From CAYOYH01 sp964408165 (GTDB lineage Bacteria > Patescibacteriota > Saccharimonadia > Saccharimonadales > CAYOYH01), in assembly GCA_964408165.1 (NCBI GenBank), contig CAYOYH010000012.1:1-19815 (forward strand): 19,815 nt of DNA. The letters are read 5' to 3'. This document shows, piece by piece, positions 5,863-12,007 of the stretch. The notes under the pieces were generated by a model. The model made no database searches. It was not told the DNA's origin and saw only the letters and a program-made list of their open reading frames with translations. A program made the translations under genes and the position numbers. Position 1 is the first letter of the stretch. Every line of letters starts with the position of its first letter.

Positions 5863-6930
5863 ATGGGCAGCATAGTACACATAGTTGGAACCGGTACGAT
5901 TGGAGAACCTTTGATAGGACTACTGGCCGACCACAAAGATGAATTCGGCCTAGATGAAGTAACTTTCCATAAACGCACTCCCACCGCCAGAGATCGGTCT
6001 TCCGTGGAAGAACTAATATTGAACAGAGGCACAAGACTGGCTGTTGATAAAACCGCCAAAGCTAAATTCAAAGAACTGGGCTATGAACCAACCTTGGAAG
6101 CCAGCGAGGCTATAAAAAGAGCCGATGTAGTTATTGACTGCACTCCGGCGGGGAATGAAAATAAGCGTCGCTACTTGGCGAAGCAGTATCAATCGGTCAG
6201 TTTGTTTGTAGCGCAGGGTTCGGAGGACGGCTTTGGGAAAAAATATGCCAAAGGCATAAACGGACAAGCTTTGGTGGCAGGCGAAGATCGTTTTATACAG
6301 GTGGTGTCGTGCAACACTCACGCCATAGCTTCGCTAGTCAGCACTTTTGGTTTTGACGACCGGGGTAATAGCCGTCTGGTGAGTGCAGATTTTAGCCTAG
6401 TTCGACGCGCCAACGACATTAGCCAGAACGGTGGTATGGTGTCTTCGCCAACCGCTGGAGAGCACCCAGACAAACGGTTCGGTACGCACCACGCCCGGGA
6501 CGCACACGGCGTGCTTGAAACTCTAGGACACGATCTGAACCTGTTTTCATCGGCGATGATTACCAACACTCAATACATGCACTCTACCAGGTTTAAAATC
6601 GTGCTCGACAGAGATATAACCCTTGGCGAAGTTAAGAATTTGATCTGGGCAAACGAAATGCTGGCGTTTACTCACAGGCCTTCGGCTAGCGAAATTTTTT
6701 CTTTCGGCAGGGACCATGGATATTACGGAAGAATACTAAACCAGGCGGTGATTCCTGTTGAAAGTCTGGCGGTTTCAAGGAACAAACGAGAAATCGTTGG
6801 CTACTGCTTCACTCCGCAGGACGGCAATTCGCTACTTTCGTCGGCGGCAATTGCACTATGGGGGGTTGACCCCGAAAGTGCGCCCGATAAGCTAAAAGTT
6901 CTGGATAAATACATTTTTCAAGAAATCTAA
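5863..6930 (+). CDS. Archaeal-type (type II) glyceraldehyde-3-phosphate dehydrogenase homologue
   Basis: The 355-residue protein starts with a Rossmann nucleotide-binding motif (VGTGTIGEPL, 8-17). Its layout follows the archaeal class of phosphorylating GAPDH, which oxidises glyceraldehyde 3-phosphate to 1,3-bisphosphoglycerate with NAD(P)+. ADVVIDCTPAG lies at 87-97. The catalytic-cysteine block is VVSCNTHA with C150 (SCNTTGL in archaea). RRANDISQNGG lies at 181-191, and GTHHARDAHGVL around 207-218 provides the conserved histidine. The C-terminal catalytic half includes MHSTRFKIVLDRDITLGEV. Bacteria normally use the unrelated-in-detail class I enzyme, so this is unusual. It has a clear AAGGAG seven bases before the ATG. 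It stands alone, followed by the gdh promoter. The residues after the catalytic CNT differ from archaeal enzymes, so cofactor and substrate could differ. Confidence 0.75.
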   Translation: MGSIVHIVGTGTIGEPLIGLLADHKDEFGLDEVTFHKRTPTARDRSSVEELILNRGTRLAVDKTAKAKFKELGYEPTLEASEAIKRADVVIDCTPAGNENKRRYLAKQYQSVSLFVAQGSEDGFGKKYAKGINGQALVAGEDRFIQVVSCNTHAIASLVSTFGFDDRGNSRLVSADFSLVRRANDISQNGGMVSSPTAGEHPDKRFGTHHARDAHGVLETLGHDLNLFSSAMITNTQYMHSTRFKIVLDRDITLGEVKNLIWANEMLAFTHRPSASEIFSFGRDHGYYGRILNQAVIPVESLAVSRNKREIVGYCFTPQDGNSLLSSAAIALWGVDPESAPDKLKVLDKYIFQEI

Positions 6931-6943
6931 ACCCCCTAGAAGT

Positions 6944-7000
6944 GCAGACGCAGAAAGCTATGGGTAATTACTGAGCTATGTCTGCGATGGCGTGTATAAT
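6944..7000 (+). promoter_or_regulatory. Glutamate-type dehydrogenase promoter with repeat elements
   Basis: TATAAT (6995-7000) is the -10. Upstream, AGCTATG occurs twice (6956-6962 and 6974-6980), 18 bp apart, the second copy over the -35 position. GCAGAC (6944-6949) is mirrored by GTCTGC (6980-6985). A strong AGGAGG lies near 7027-7032 ahead of the ATG. The weak -35 and phased repeats suggest a regulator site. Confidence 0.5.
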
Positions 7001-7038
7001 GGCTAGGACTTATCTCTAAATAATTAGGAGGACGAACA

Positions 7039-8250
7039 ATGCTCGAGACCGCACAAAACACTATTCGGCGCGTTGCCAAGCGAATGGGGCTGGACGACAA
7101 AACAGTTAACGAACTTATTGAAACCAAAGCCGAACATGTTTTTGAGATAGAGATGGAGAACGGCAAAAAGTATAAAAGCTACCGCGTTCAACACAGCAAC
7201 AAACGCGGACCGCATAAAGGTGGAATACGCTTCCACCCAGGTGTAAACCTAGATGAAGTACGAGCACTGGCAACTTTGATGTCGTTTAAGACTGCTGCCG
7301 TTGGCCTGCCACTTGGCGGCGGCAAAGGCGGTATAGTGATTAACCCCAAAGAGCTAAGCGACGAAGAACTAGAGGAACTTTCTAGAAAATACGTGCGACA
7401 TTTGGCCGATTACATCGGCCCCGACAAAGACATTCCAGCGCCCGATGTTAACACCACCGCCCAGATAATGGATTGGATGGTTGACGAGTTCGAGCAAATT
7501 ACTGGCGATACTTCCAGGGCTACATTTACCGGTAAATCGCTTGGCAAAGGCGGTAGTTTGGGCCGTGAAGCTGCCACCGGTCGCGGCGGAGTCATTTCGC
7601 TGGTAGAAGTGCTAAAGAAACGCGGTAAATCTAGCGACGAGCTGACAGTGGCGGTACAGGGTTTTGGAAATGTGGGGTATTTTTTCGCTAAAATTGCCCA
7701 AAACGACACCTCGCTTAAAATTGTAGCTATCAGTGATTCGCGGGGTGGAGTCTACGACCCAGAAAATGGAATAAATGTAGCTCAAGCTATGGATGCTAAA
7801 AAACATAGCGGTGCAGTTACAGCCTATGGCGAGGGGAAACGCGAAGTTCAGGTGATAAGTAGCGCCGAACTCCTCACGCTAGATGTAGATATTTTGGTGT
7901 TGGCTGCGCTTGATGACGCTATAACTAAGAGCAACATGAAGGATATAAAAGCAGATGTGGTTTTAGAGCTAGCCAACGGGCCGGTGAATGAAAAGGCCCA
8001 TGATTACCTAGTGAACGAACAAATAACAGTAGTGCCAGACATCATCGCCAATGCCGGAGGAGTAGTGGTTTCCTATCTGGAATGGCTGCAAAACAGGCAA
8101 AGTGAAACTTGGGATGAAATGCGGGTGAACCAAAAACTTGAAAAAATAATGACCTCAGCAGTCAATGTCATGCACACTCGGGCCGAAGATGAAGGGGTTA
8201 GCTACAAAGAAGCAGCTTTTGAAGTGGCTATAGCTAAACTGGTGGAATAA
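7039..8250 (+). CDS. gdhA: Glu/Leu/Phe/Val dehydrogenase (probably glutamate dehydrogenase)
   Basis: The 403-residue enzyme belongs to the amino-acid dehydrogenase family that interconverts an amino acid and its 2-oxo acid plus ammonia using NAD(P)(H). Visible motifs are HKGGIRFHPGV (59-69, substrate lysines) and LPLGGGKGGIVINP with catalytic K96. PAPDVNT follows with D136, and a Rossmann GFGNVG lies at 208-213. NAGGVVVSYLEWLQN near the C-terminus is also typical. The length is normal for the short bacterial/archaeal hexameric type. Motifs favour glutamate as substrate but do not exclude other amino acids. It has a TATAAT promoter and a strong AGGAGG, in contrast to the leaderless genes in the window. 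It follows the archaeal-type GAPDH with a 108-bp gap and its own promoter. Confidence 0.93.
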   Translation: MLETAQNTIRRVAKRMGLDDKTVNELIETKAEHVFEIEMENGKKYKSYRVQHSNKRGPHKGGIRFHPGVNLDEVRALATLMSFKTAAVGLPLGGGKGGIVINPKELSDEELEELSRKYVRHLADYIGPDKDIPAPDVNTTAQIMDWMVDEFEQITGDTSRATFTGKSLGKGGSLGREAATGRGGVISLVEVLKKRGKSSDELTVAVQGFGNVGYFFAKIAQNDTSLKIVAISDSRGGVYDPENGINVAQAMDAKKHSGAVTAYGEGKREVQVISSAELLTLDVDILVLAALDDAITKSNMKDIKADVVLELANGPVNEKAHDYLVNEQITVVPDIIANAGGVVVSYLEWLQNRQSETWDEMRVNQKLEKIMTSAVNVMHTRAEDEGVSYKEAAFEVAIAKLVE

Positions 8251-8415
8251 ATTCCCCCTTAAGGCGCCTCTTTGAATCTTAGCCTCCGCTTTTTCTGAAC
8301 AAAATCAATCCTTTTTCAAATACGGGCAGCAAGCTCCGTGAGGTTCTCGCCAGAAGAAATAATTCTGTACGCGGGGCGCTGTAGAAGATAGGCTGGCATC
8401 AAATCTTGGGGACGC
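8251..8415. other. Intergenic DNA before the oligoribonuclease promoter
   Basis: This stretch follows the dehydrogenase stop. It holds a weak hairpin (CAGAA/TTCTG, about 8351-8368) and pyrimidine runs. I see no gene or clear terminator in it. Confidence 0.3.
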
Positions 8416-8440
8416 GCAACTCCTGCTATAATGTAGTTGC
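8416..8440 (+). promoter_or_regulatory. Extended -10 promoter inside an inverted repeat (operator candidate)
   Basis: TGCTATAAT (8424-8432) is a consensus extended -10. It is framed symmetrically by GCAACT (8416-8421) and AGTTGC (8435-8440), a 6-bp dyad with a 13-bp spacer centred on the -10. A TTGGGG at 8406-8411 gives only a 15-bp spacer. The dyad looks like a repressor site over the start region. Confidence 0.5.
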
Positions 8441-8574
8441 TGGAAAGTCGAACCGCCGATTATTGAAAAACAGTCTTAGCACCGAGCAGTGTATGGTTTT
8501 CTTGGAACAAGGGTGCTGAAGGCACCGCACACTGCACTAAATTTTTGTTAATTTAGACTTTGAGGGAGGAAATG
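8439..8574 (+). ncRNA. Structured 5' leader of the oligoribonuclease mRNA (candidate cis-regulatory RNA)
   Basis: About 135 nt separate the predicted transcription start from the ATG, unlike the near-zero leaders elsewhere here. GCAGTGT (8486-8492) pairs with ACACTGC (8529-8535), enclosing GGTGC-TGAAG-GCACC (8512-8526). An alternative pairing, AGCACC (8478-8483) with GGTGCT (8512-8517), excludes the inner hairpin. CTAAATT-TTTGTT-AATTTAG (8537-8556) ends six bases before the Shine-Dalgarno. I do not recognise a known riboswitch class. Confidence 0.45.
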
Positions 8575-9153
8575 ATGAGCACACACAAACCAACAAAACT
8601 GATATGGATGGATTTGGAAATGACGGGTTTGGAGCCGTCAAGCGATCGAATACTGGAGGTCGGGATAGTAATTACAGATTTTGATTTCAAAGAGCTAGAT
8701 ACCTACGAAGCGGTGATTTTTCAAGAAGCCGAGGCGTTGAATCGTATGAAGAATTCTGATTGGTATGAGTATCCTGGCGGTAAGCGCAAAAAAATTGGAA
8801 CGGTTCACGATATGGCCTCGAAGAACGGCTTATTAGATAGAGTGGCATCGGGGAAGCCCGAAACTGAAGTAGAGGCTGATGTAGTTAAACTTATTCGAAA
8901 GCATTTTGATGAACTAGCGATTCTAGCAGGCAGTTCCATACACCAAGATCGCAGATTTATTCGTCAGTGGTGGCCAGAAGTGGAAAAGCTACTGCACTAT
9001 CGGATGCTAGATGTTACGGCGTATAAAATATTGATGCAAGGAAAGTATAAGGTTGATTTTCGAAAACCAGATCAGCATCGAGCGCTGGAGGATATTCGGG
9101 GGTCGATCCAGGAGTTGCGGTATTATCTCAAGAAACTATCCGAACACCTGTAG
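8575..9153 (+). CDS. orn: Oligoribonuclease (3'-5' exoribonuclease)
   Basis: Orn degrades the 2-5 nt RNA fragments left by other RNases to mononucleotides. The 192-residue protein has all DEDDh exonuclease motifs: Exo I WMDLEMTGL with D13 and E15, Exo II in HQDRRFIRQWWPEVE with D125, and Exo III HRALEDI with H168 and D173. The length is slightly above the usual 180, with an insertion near residues 45-75 (YEYPGGKRKK). Two ATGs lie side by side (8572 and 8575). I choose 8575 because the purine block GAGGGAGGA (8562-8570) then has proper spacing. It is preceded by a long structured leader and a dyad-framed promoter, so it appears regulated. Confidence 0.93.
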   Translation: MSTHKPTKLIWMDLEMTGLEPSSDRILEVGIVITDFDFKELDTYEAVIFQEAEALNRMKNSDWYEYPGGKRKKIGTVHDMASKNGLLDRVASGKPETEVEADVVKLIRKHFDELAILAGSSIHQDRRFIRQWWPEVEKLLHYRMLDVTAYKILMQGKYKVDFRKPDQHRALEDIRGSIQELRYYLKKLSEHL

Positions 9154-9199
9154 CAATCCATCGCCAGAAATTCCAGAGCTTTCATATCGGCGCGTAGGC

Positions 9200-10180
9200 T
9201 CAGGCGAAACTTCTGGCAACCACAAATAGCAGGTAAATTACATAGAGTGACAGGAATATTGCGCCCGAGGTACGGCTGATTAGATGTTTGTGGCGCCCAA
9301 ATATTAATACCGCAAACAAAATCATTGAAACAGCGATGACCACTCCTGTGTCAAAGATTTGCTGAGGTTCGAAAGTCAGCGGGGATATGGAGGCTGTAAA
9401 ACCAAGCACCCAGAGGATATTGAAAAGATTAGAACCAACAACATTGCCAATAGCAATATCAACCTTTTTCCGACGCACAGCCGAAATAGAGGCTGCCAGC
9501 TCTGGCAGGCTAGTGCCAATGGCTACAACAGTCAGACCAATTAGTCCGTTGCTGACACCCAAGTCGCTAGCGATGGTGATGGCTCCTTCGACAATCCATT
9601 TGCCACCCAAAAAAAGCCCGGCAGAGCCGATTGCAATCTTCAGCAGAGTTGACGGCACTTTAATTTTAGAGATTGTCGCTTCTTCCTCAGCCGTCCTTCT
9701 GGGTTTTTTAGAAGTTACGGTTCTCCGGAAAGTGTAGTAAAGGAAAATTACGAAATATGATATTAAAATTAGTCCATCAACACGGCTAAGCCCTACGAAG
9801 CCGGCTGAATCACCGAGTAGTTTGTCGACGACTAGTACGCCCAGCATGACGGCAGCGAACACCCCGAAGATGACATCGCGCCAGACTACTGCTCGGCGGA
9901 TAGTGAGAGGGGCGATGAGTGCCACTATGCCTAGCACCAGCAGAGTGTTGGCGACATTACTACCCAGGATATTGCTAATGGCCAGAGCGTCGGCTCCTTC
10001 GCTAATAGCGAACATGCTGACGATGAATTCTGGGAGGCTAGTACCGAAGGCTACTATAGTGAGTCCAATAATTAGTTGCGATATGCCTAGTTTCTTGGCT
10101 AGCTTGGAGGAGCCGTCAATTAGCCACTCGGCACCGAATACTAAAACAAAAAAACCGATGACAAAAAGTAGGTAAACCAT
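9200..10180 (-). CDS. CaCA-family sodium/calcium antiporter (YrbG-like)
   Basis: The 326-residue integral membrane protein has the two inverted alpha-repeats of the calcium/cation antiporter superfamily. Each contains the signature GTSLPE (about residues 46-51, and again in VVAIGTSLPELAAS in the second half) followed by GSNVANTLLVLG and GSNLFNILWVLG. About ten transmembrane helices are expected, with a charged cytoplasmic loop between the halves (RRTVTSKKPRRTAEEE). It would exchange Ca2+ for Na+ or H+ across the membrane. I start it at the ATG at 10180 (MVYLLFVIGFF), because a promoter -10 ends nine bases upstream of that ATG. An earlier ATG at 10204 would lie inside the promoter. It converges with orn, leaving 46 bp between the stops. 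Confidence 0.92.
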   Translation of the reverse strand: MVYLLFVIGFFVLVFGAEWLIDGSSKLAKKLGISQLIIGLTIVAFGTSLPEFIVSMFAISEGADALAISNILGSNVANTLLVLGIVALIAPLTIRRAVVWRDVIFGVFAAVMLGVLVVDKLLGDSAGFVGLSRVDGLILISYFVIFLYYTFRRTVTSKKPRRTAEEEATISKIKVPSTLLKIAIGSAGLFLGGKWIVEGAITIASDLGVSNGLIGLTVVAIGTSLPELAASISAVRRKKVDIAIGNVVGSNLFNILWVLGFTASISPLTFEPQQIFDTGVVIAVSMILFAVLIFGRHKHLISRTSGAIFLSLYVIYLLFVVARSFA

Positions 10181-10189
10181 GCGAGAAGT

Positions 10190-10218
10190 AGTATCGAGTA
10201 TCAAGCATAAAGTAGCAA
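10190..10218 (-). promoter_or_regulatory. Antiporter promoter built from repeat words
   Basis: Read on the minus strand: TTGCTA (10218-10213), 17 bp, GATACT (10195-10190), nine bases, ATG. Over its 29 bases it is identical at 24 to the dnaG promoter at 11971-11999, including TTGCTACTT and CGATAC words. Confidence 0.65.
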
Positions 10219-10257
10219 GTATTAAGTAGGGGCTAGGTGGGAAGTGGGAGTGGAAGT

Positions 10258-10332
10258 GGGGAACAGGGAGCAGGAAACAGGGAGCAGGGAACAGGAAACA
10301 GGGAGCAGGGAACAGGAAACAGGGAGCAGGGA
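10258..10332 (+). repeat. Purine-rich tandem repeat, 21-bp unit
   Basis: The unit GGGAGCAGGGAACAGGAAAC plus A occurs twice exactly (10280-10300 and 10301-10321), flanked by partial copies. It is built from GGGA(A/G)CA and GGAAACA words and has almost no pyrimidines other than C. It lies just behind the antiporter promoter. Confidence 0.9.
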
Positions 10333-10390
10333 TATTTCTTTGTTCAGTTTCGAAACACGCCGCTCAGAAGTAAGTCAAAAATAGCGTCTA

Positions 10391-10427
10391 AGAAATGGTG
10401 CTTGAAACAACACCAGACCACATTTCT
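10391..10427 (+). other. Stem-loop preceding the hairpin pair
   Basis: AGAAATG (10391-10397) pairs with CATTTCT (10421-10427), and GTG/CAC pairs inside it (10398-10400 with 10411-10413). It lies directly next to the first covarying hairpin. Confidence 0.4.
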
Positions 10428-10532
10428 TCACTTTCCAAGGTGAGACCTTGGAAACACTCGGGGACAGAAGATGATATTAGTTCATATTTCTCCATTTGCA
10501 AGGTGAGACCTTGCAAATGAGTGGAGACAGCA
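10421..10532 (+). repeat. Two copies of a hairpin repeat with compensatory changes
   Basis: The first hairpin is TTTCCAAGGT-GAG-ACCTTGGAAA (10432-10454). The second is CATTTGCAAGGT-GAG-ACCTTGCAAATG (10493-10519). They share an ATTTCTYCA lead-in and a (C/G)GGGACAG or GGAGACAG tail. In the stems a C-G pair in copy 1 is a G-C pair in copy 2, so pairing is preserved. This indicates selection for structure or a palindromic repeat family. Confidence 0.75.
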
Positions 10533-10588
10533 GGCAGTGGGCGGGGATTCGTGGCTCGTGGTTCGTAGTTTGTAGCCCGCTCCTCCTG

Positions 10589-10594
10589 TATACT
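10589..10594 (+). promoter_or_regulatory. Putative -10 box for the 190-aa membrane protein
   Basis: TATACT lies 15 bases before the ATG at 10610. No good -35 or Shine-Dalgarno is visible. The preceding DNA (about 10545-10580) is a word-repeat tract of CTCGT, TTCGTAG and TTGTAG. Confidence 0.45.
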
Positions 10595-10609
10595 TAGAAG
10601 AAGAACGAT

Positions 10610-11182
10610 ATGCAGTCCGAACAACCCATACGACCAATTTATTCACCACCGTCAACTCCAAAGAATTCTGTTGGTTCTGTTTTGAAACGTAAACGAGTAA
10701 TGGCGAAGGTCGGCGTTCTAGCGGCAGCGCTCTTGCTGATAATGGTTTTCGCGACGGTGCTTGGCGGCCAAAGAAGTGCTACAGAGATTACCCTGACATC
10801 TGTTACGGCACGCAACTCGGAGGTACTTCGGCTTATCGAGGAACTTGAATCAGAGCTAGCAACTGCTAGTGGTAAGACATATGCCACCCAGGCTAAAATC
10901 CTTCTAACCAGTGACAACTTAGCAATCACTAGCTACACCGGTAGCGTGTACTTAACTACCCACAGTATCGAGCAAGTAGCTAGGGTTGAAATAGCCACTG
11001 TCATCAAAGAGTTGTCCAAAAGAATCGGCCAGTATGATTTTGATGAAGTGTTTATATCCTCGGTGCAGTTTGAAATAGAGCTTAACCGAGCCTTATTGGA
11101 GCAACTAAATCTTAAAGCACCGAACGAGCCACTATCGAGTATTGTTCAAGCAGCACTCGTCAATCACTCCAGCTTACTCTAG
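10610..11182 (+). CDS. Hypothetical single-pass membrane protein (190 aa)
   Basis: I do not recognise a family. The protein begins with a proline-rich cytoplasmic-type tail (MQSEQPIRPIYSPPSTPK) and a basic cluster (KRKRVMAK, 27-34). One hydrophobic helix follows (about 34-53, VGVLAAALLLIMVFATVLGG). The remaining 135-residue domain is polar and mostly helical, presumably outside the membrane by the positive-inside rule. Helical stretches such as NSEVLRLIEELESELATA and VEIATVIKELSKRIG could form coiled coils. It has no cysteine. It sits between the hairpin repeats and the MmcQ gene, apparently as a single transcription unit. Cell-envelope or pilus-related roles are possible, but nothing specific supports them. 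Confidence 0.7.
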   Translation: MQSEQPIRPIYSPPSTPKNSVGSVLKRKRVMAKVGVLAAALLLIMVFATVLGGQRSATEITLTSVTARNSEVLRLIEELESELATASGKTYATQAKILLTSDNLAITSYTGSVYLTTHSIEQVARVEIATVIKELSKRIGQYDFDEVFISSVQFEIELNRALLEQLNLKAPNEPLSSIVQAALVNHSSLL

Positions 11183-11381
11183 GGTAATTCCGAGGAATAA
11201 AAAAACCTCTAAATTCCTGGCAATGGATTGCTGAGGCTAAAAACCTGTTTCTCCGATCGAGGCGTATCTAGTGATTTCAAGGCTTGCACATTCGAAATTC
11301 GGTAGTCTGTTTGCTCCAGGTGGATTTTTAATCAGTTAAGACACGGCCAGGAAGTGCAGGCTCTGTCTTGCGTAAATTACC
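11183..11381. other. Intergenic DNA between convergent genes
   Basis: Convergent gene ends face each other here. A-rich and T-rich short repeats (GGAAT/ATTCC near 11192-11218) and an AAGACA/TGTCTT pair (about 11338-11369) could form weak hairpins. I see no coding sequence and no clear intrinsic terminator. Confidence 0.3.
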
Positions 11382-11735
11382 CTAGTTGCGTAGTTTCTCC
11401 TGGACGTTTTCGGGCAGGCTCTTTGTGACCAGATCGTATGAATGATTGATGAGATCAATAACTTCCTCGTTGCTTAGTTGTCCGCTCAGCACTAAAGTAA
11501 CCCAGTGTTTTTTATTCAAATGGTAGCCAGGCAGTACTGATTCGTATTTTCCCCTTAGCACCTCGCCAAGTTGCGGATCGCATTTCAGACTAAGCTTGAG
11601 CGGATCAGTATTCTCCGCAATTAGTGCAAACATTTTGTCGTACACCTTGTAGACTGCCGTAACCGAATTAAACGGATAATCCAATCGTGCGCCAGGCTTG
11701 CCCAGCATGAAGTTCTCTAGTTCTTTTTGGTTCAT
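11382..11735 (-). CDS. MmcQ/YjbR family protein
   Basis: The 117-residue protein begins MNQKELENFMLGKPGARLDY and matches the MmcQ/YjbR family of small CyaY-like-fold proteins. Features are the FNSVTAVYKVYDKMFALIAE strands, LKLSLKCDP, GYHLNKKHWVTLVL and the final DLINHSYDLVTKSLP helix. Family members are annotated as DNA-binding, but their function is not settled. I choose ATG 11735. The open frame extends about 63 codons further upstream, but that part is translated word-repeat DNA. An AATACT -10 lies ten bases before ATG 11735. No Shine-Dalgarno is visible. The gene is a single unit on the minus strand, divergent from dnaG across the repeat tract. Confidence 0.88.
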   Translation of the reverse strand: MNQKELENFMLGKPGARLDYPFNSVTAVYKVYDKMFALIAENTDPLKLSLKCDPQLGEVLRGKYESVLPGYHLNKKHWVTLVLSGQLSNEEVIDLINHSYDLVTKSLPENVQEKLRN

Positions 11736-11745
11736 GACAAAGCTT

Positions 11746-11775
11746 AGTATTAAACATTTGGGTGGTAAGAGGCAA
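11746..11775 (-). promoter_or_regulatory. Putative promoter of the MmcQ/YjbR gene
   Basis: On the minus strand: TTGCCT (11775-11770), 18 bp, AATACT (11751-11746), then ten bases to ATG. The upstream words (TTGCCTCTTACC) resemble those of the dnaG and antiporter promoters. Confidence 0.5.
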
Positions 11776-11837
11776 GAGGGAGTTGGGGTTCGGGGCTCGT
11801 AGCCTGCTTGGAGCCGAGAGGCTAGAGGCTGGAAGTT

Positions 11838-11860
11838 AGACGACAGACGACAGACGACAG
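11838..11860 (+). repeat. AGACGAC tandem repeat (three units)
   Basis: Three exact AGACGAC heptamers run from 11838 to 11858, flanked on both sides by a GAAGTTAG-like direct repeat. It lies in the dnaG/mmcQ divergent region. Confidence 0.85.
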
Positions 11861-11908
11861 AAGTTAGGAAATAGAAATAGCAAACAGGAATGGGAAACAG
11901 GGAATAGG

Positions 11909-11957
11909 AAATGCCAAATGCCAAATGCCAAATGCTAAATGCTAAATGCTAAATGCC
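11909..11957 (+). repeat. AAATGCY tandem repeat (seven units)
   Basis: Seven uninterrupted heptamers: AAATGCC three times, AAATGCT three times, AAATGCC once. It ends 13 bp before the dnaG -35. Heptamer arrays like this can change copy number by slippage. Confidence 0.95.
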
Positions 11958-11970
11958 AGCCATGGCCTAC

Positions 11971-11999
11971 TTGCTACTTACTACTCGATACCCGATACT
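11971..11999 (+). promoter_or_regulatory. dnaG promoter built from repeat words
   Basis: TTGCTA (11971-11976), 17 bp, GATACT (11994-11999), then eight bases to ATG 12008. The mRNA is predicted to be nearly leaderless. It is almost the same sequence as the antiporter promoter on the other strand. Confidence 0.65.
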
Positions 12000-12007
12000 T
12001 GGTAAGT

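Noticed and set aside
8439..8574. RNase P RNA fragment, because of GGAAAGTCGAACCGCCGA-like segments
   Set aside because: The matching 3' P4 strand and the rest of the conserved core are absent, and an orn promoter and Shine-Dalgarno frame the segment.
10237..10443. 68-codon plus-strand frame with repeated GNREQGT words
   Set aside because: It is translated purine-rich tandem repeat DNA with no start context; a classic spurious repeat ORF.
11736..11924. N-terminal extension of the MmcQ/YjbR frame
   Set aside because: The extension is word-repeat DNA, lies over the promoter, and family members begin near MNQKE.
11939..12007. Upstream in-frame ATG for dnaG
   Set aside because: The 23 extra codons are repeat sequence containing the -35 and -10; DnaG homology begins at MDAKDEV.
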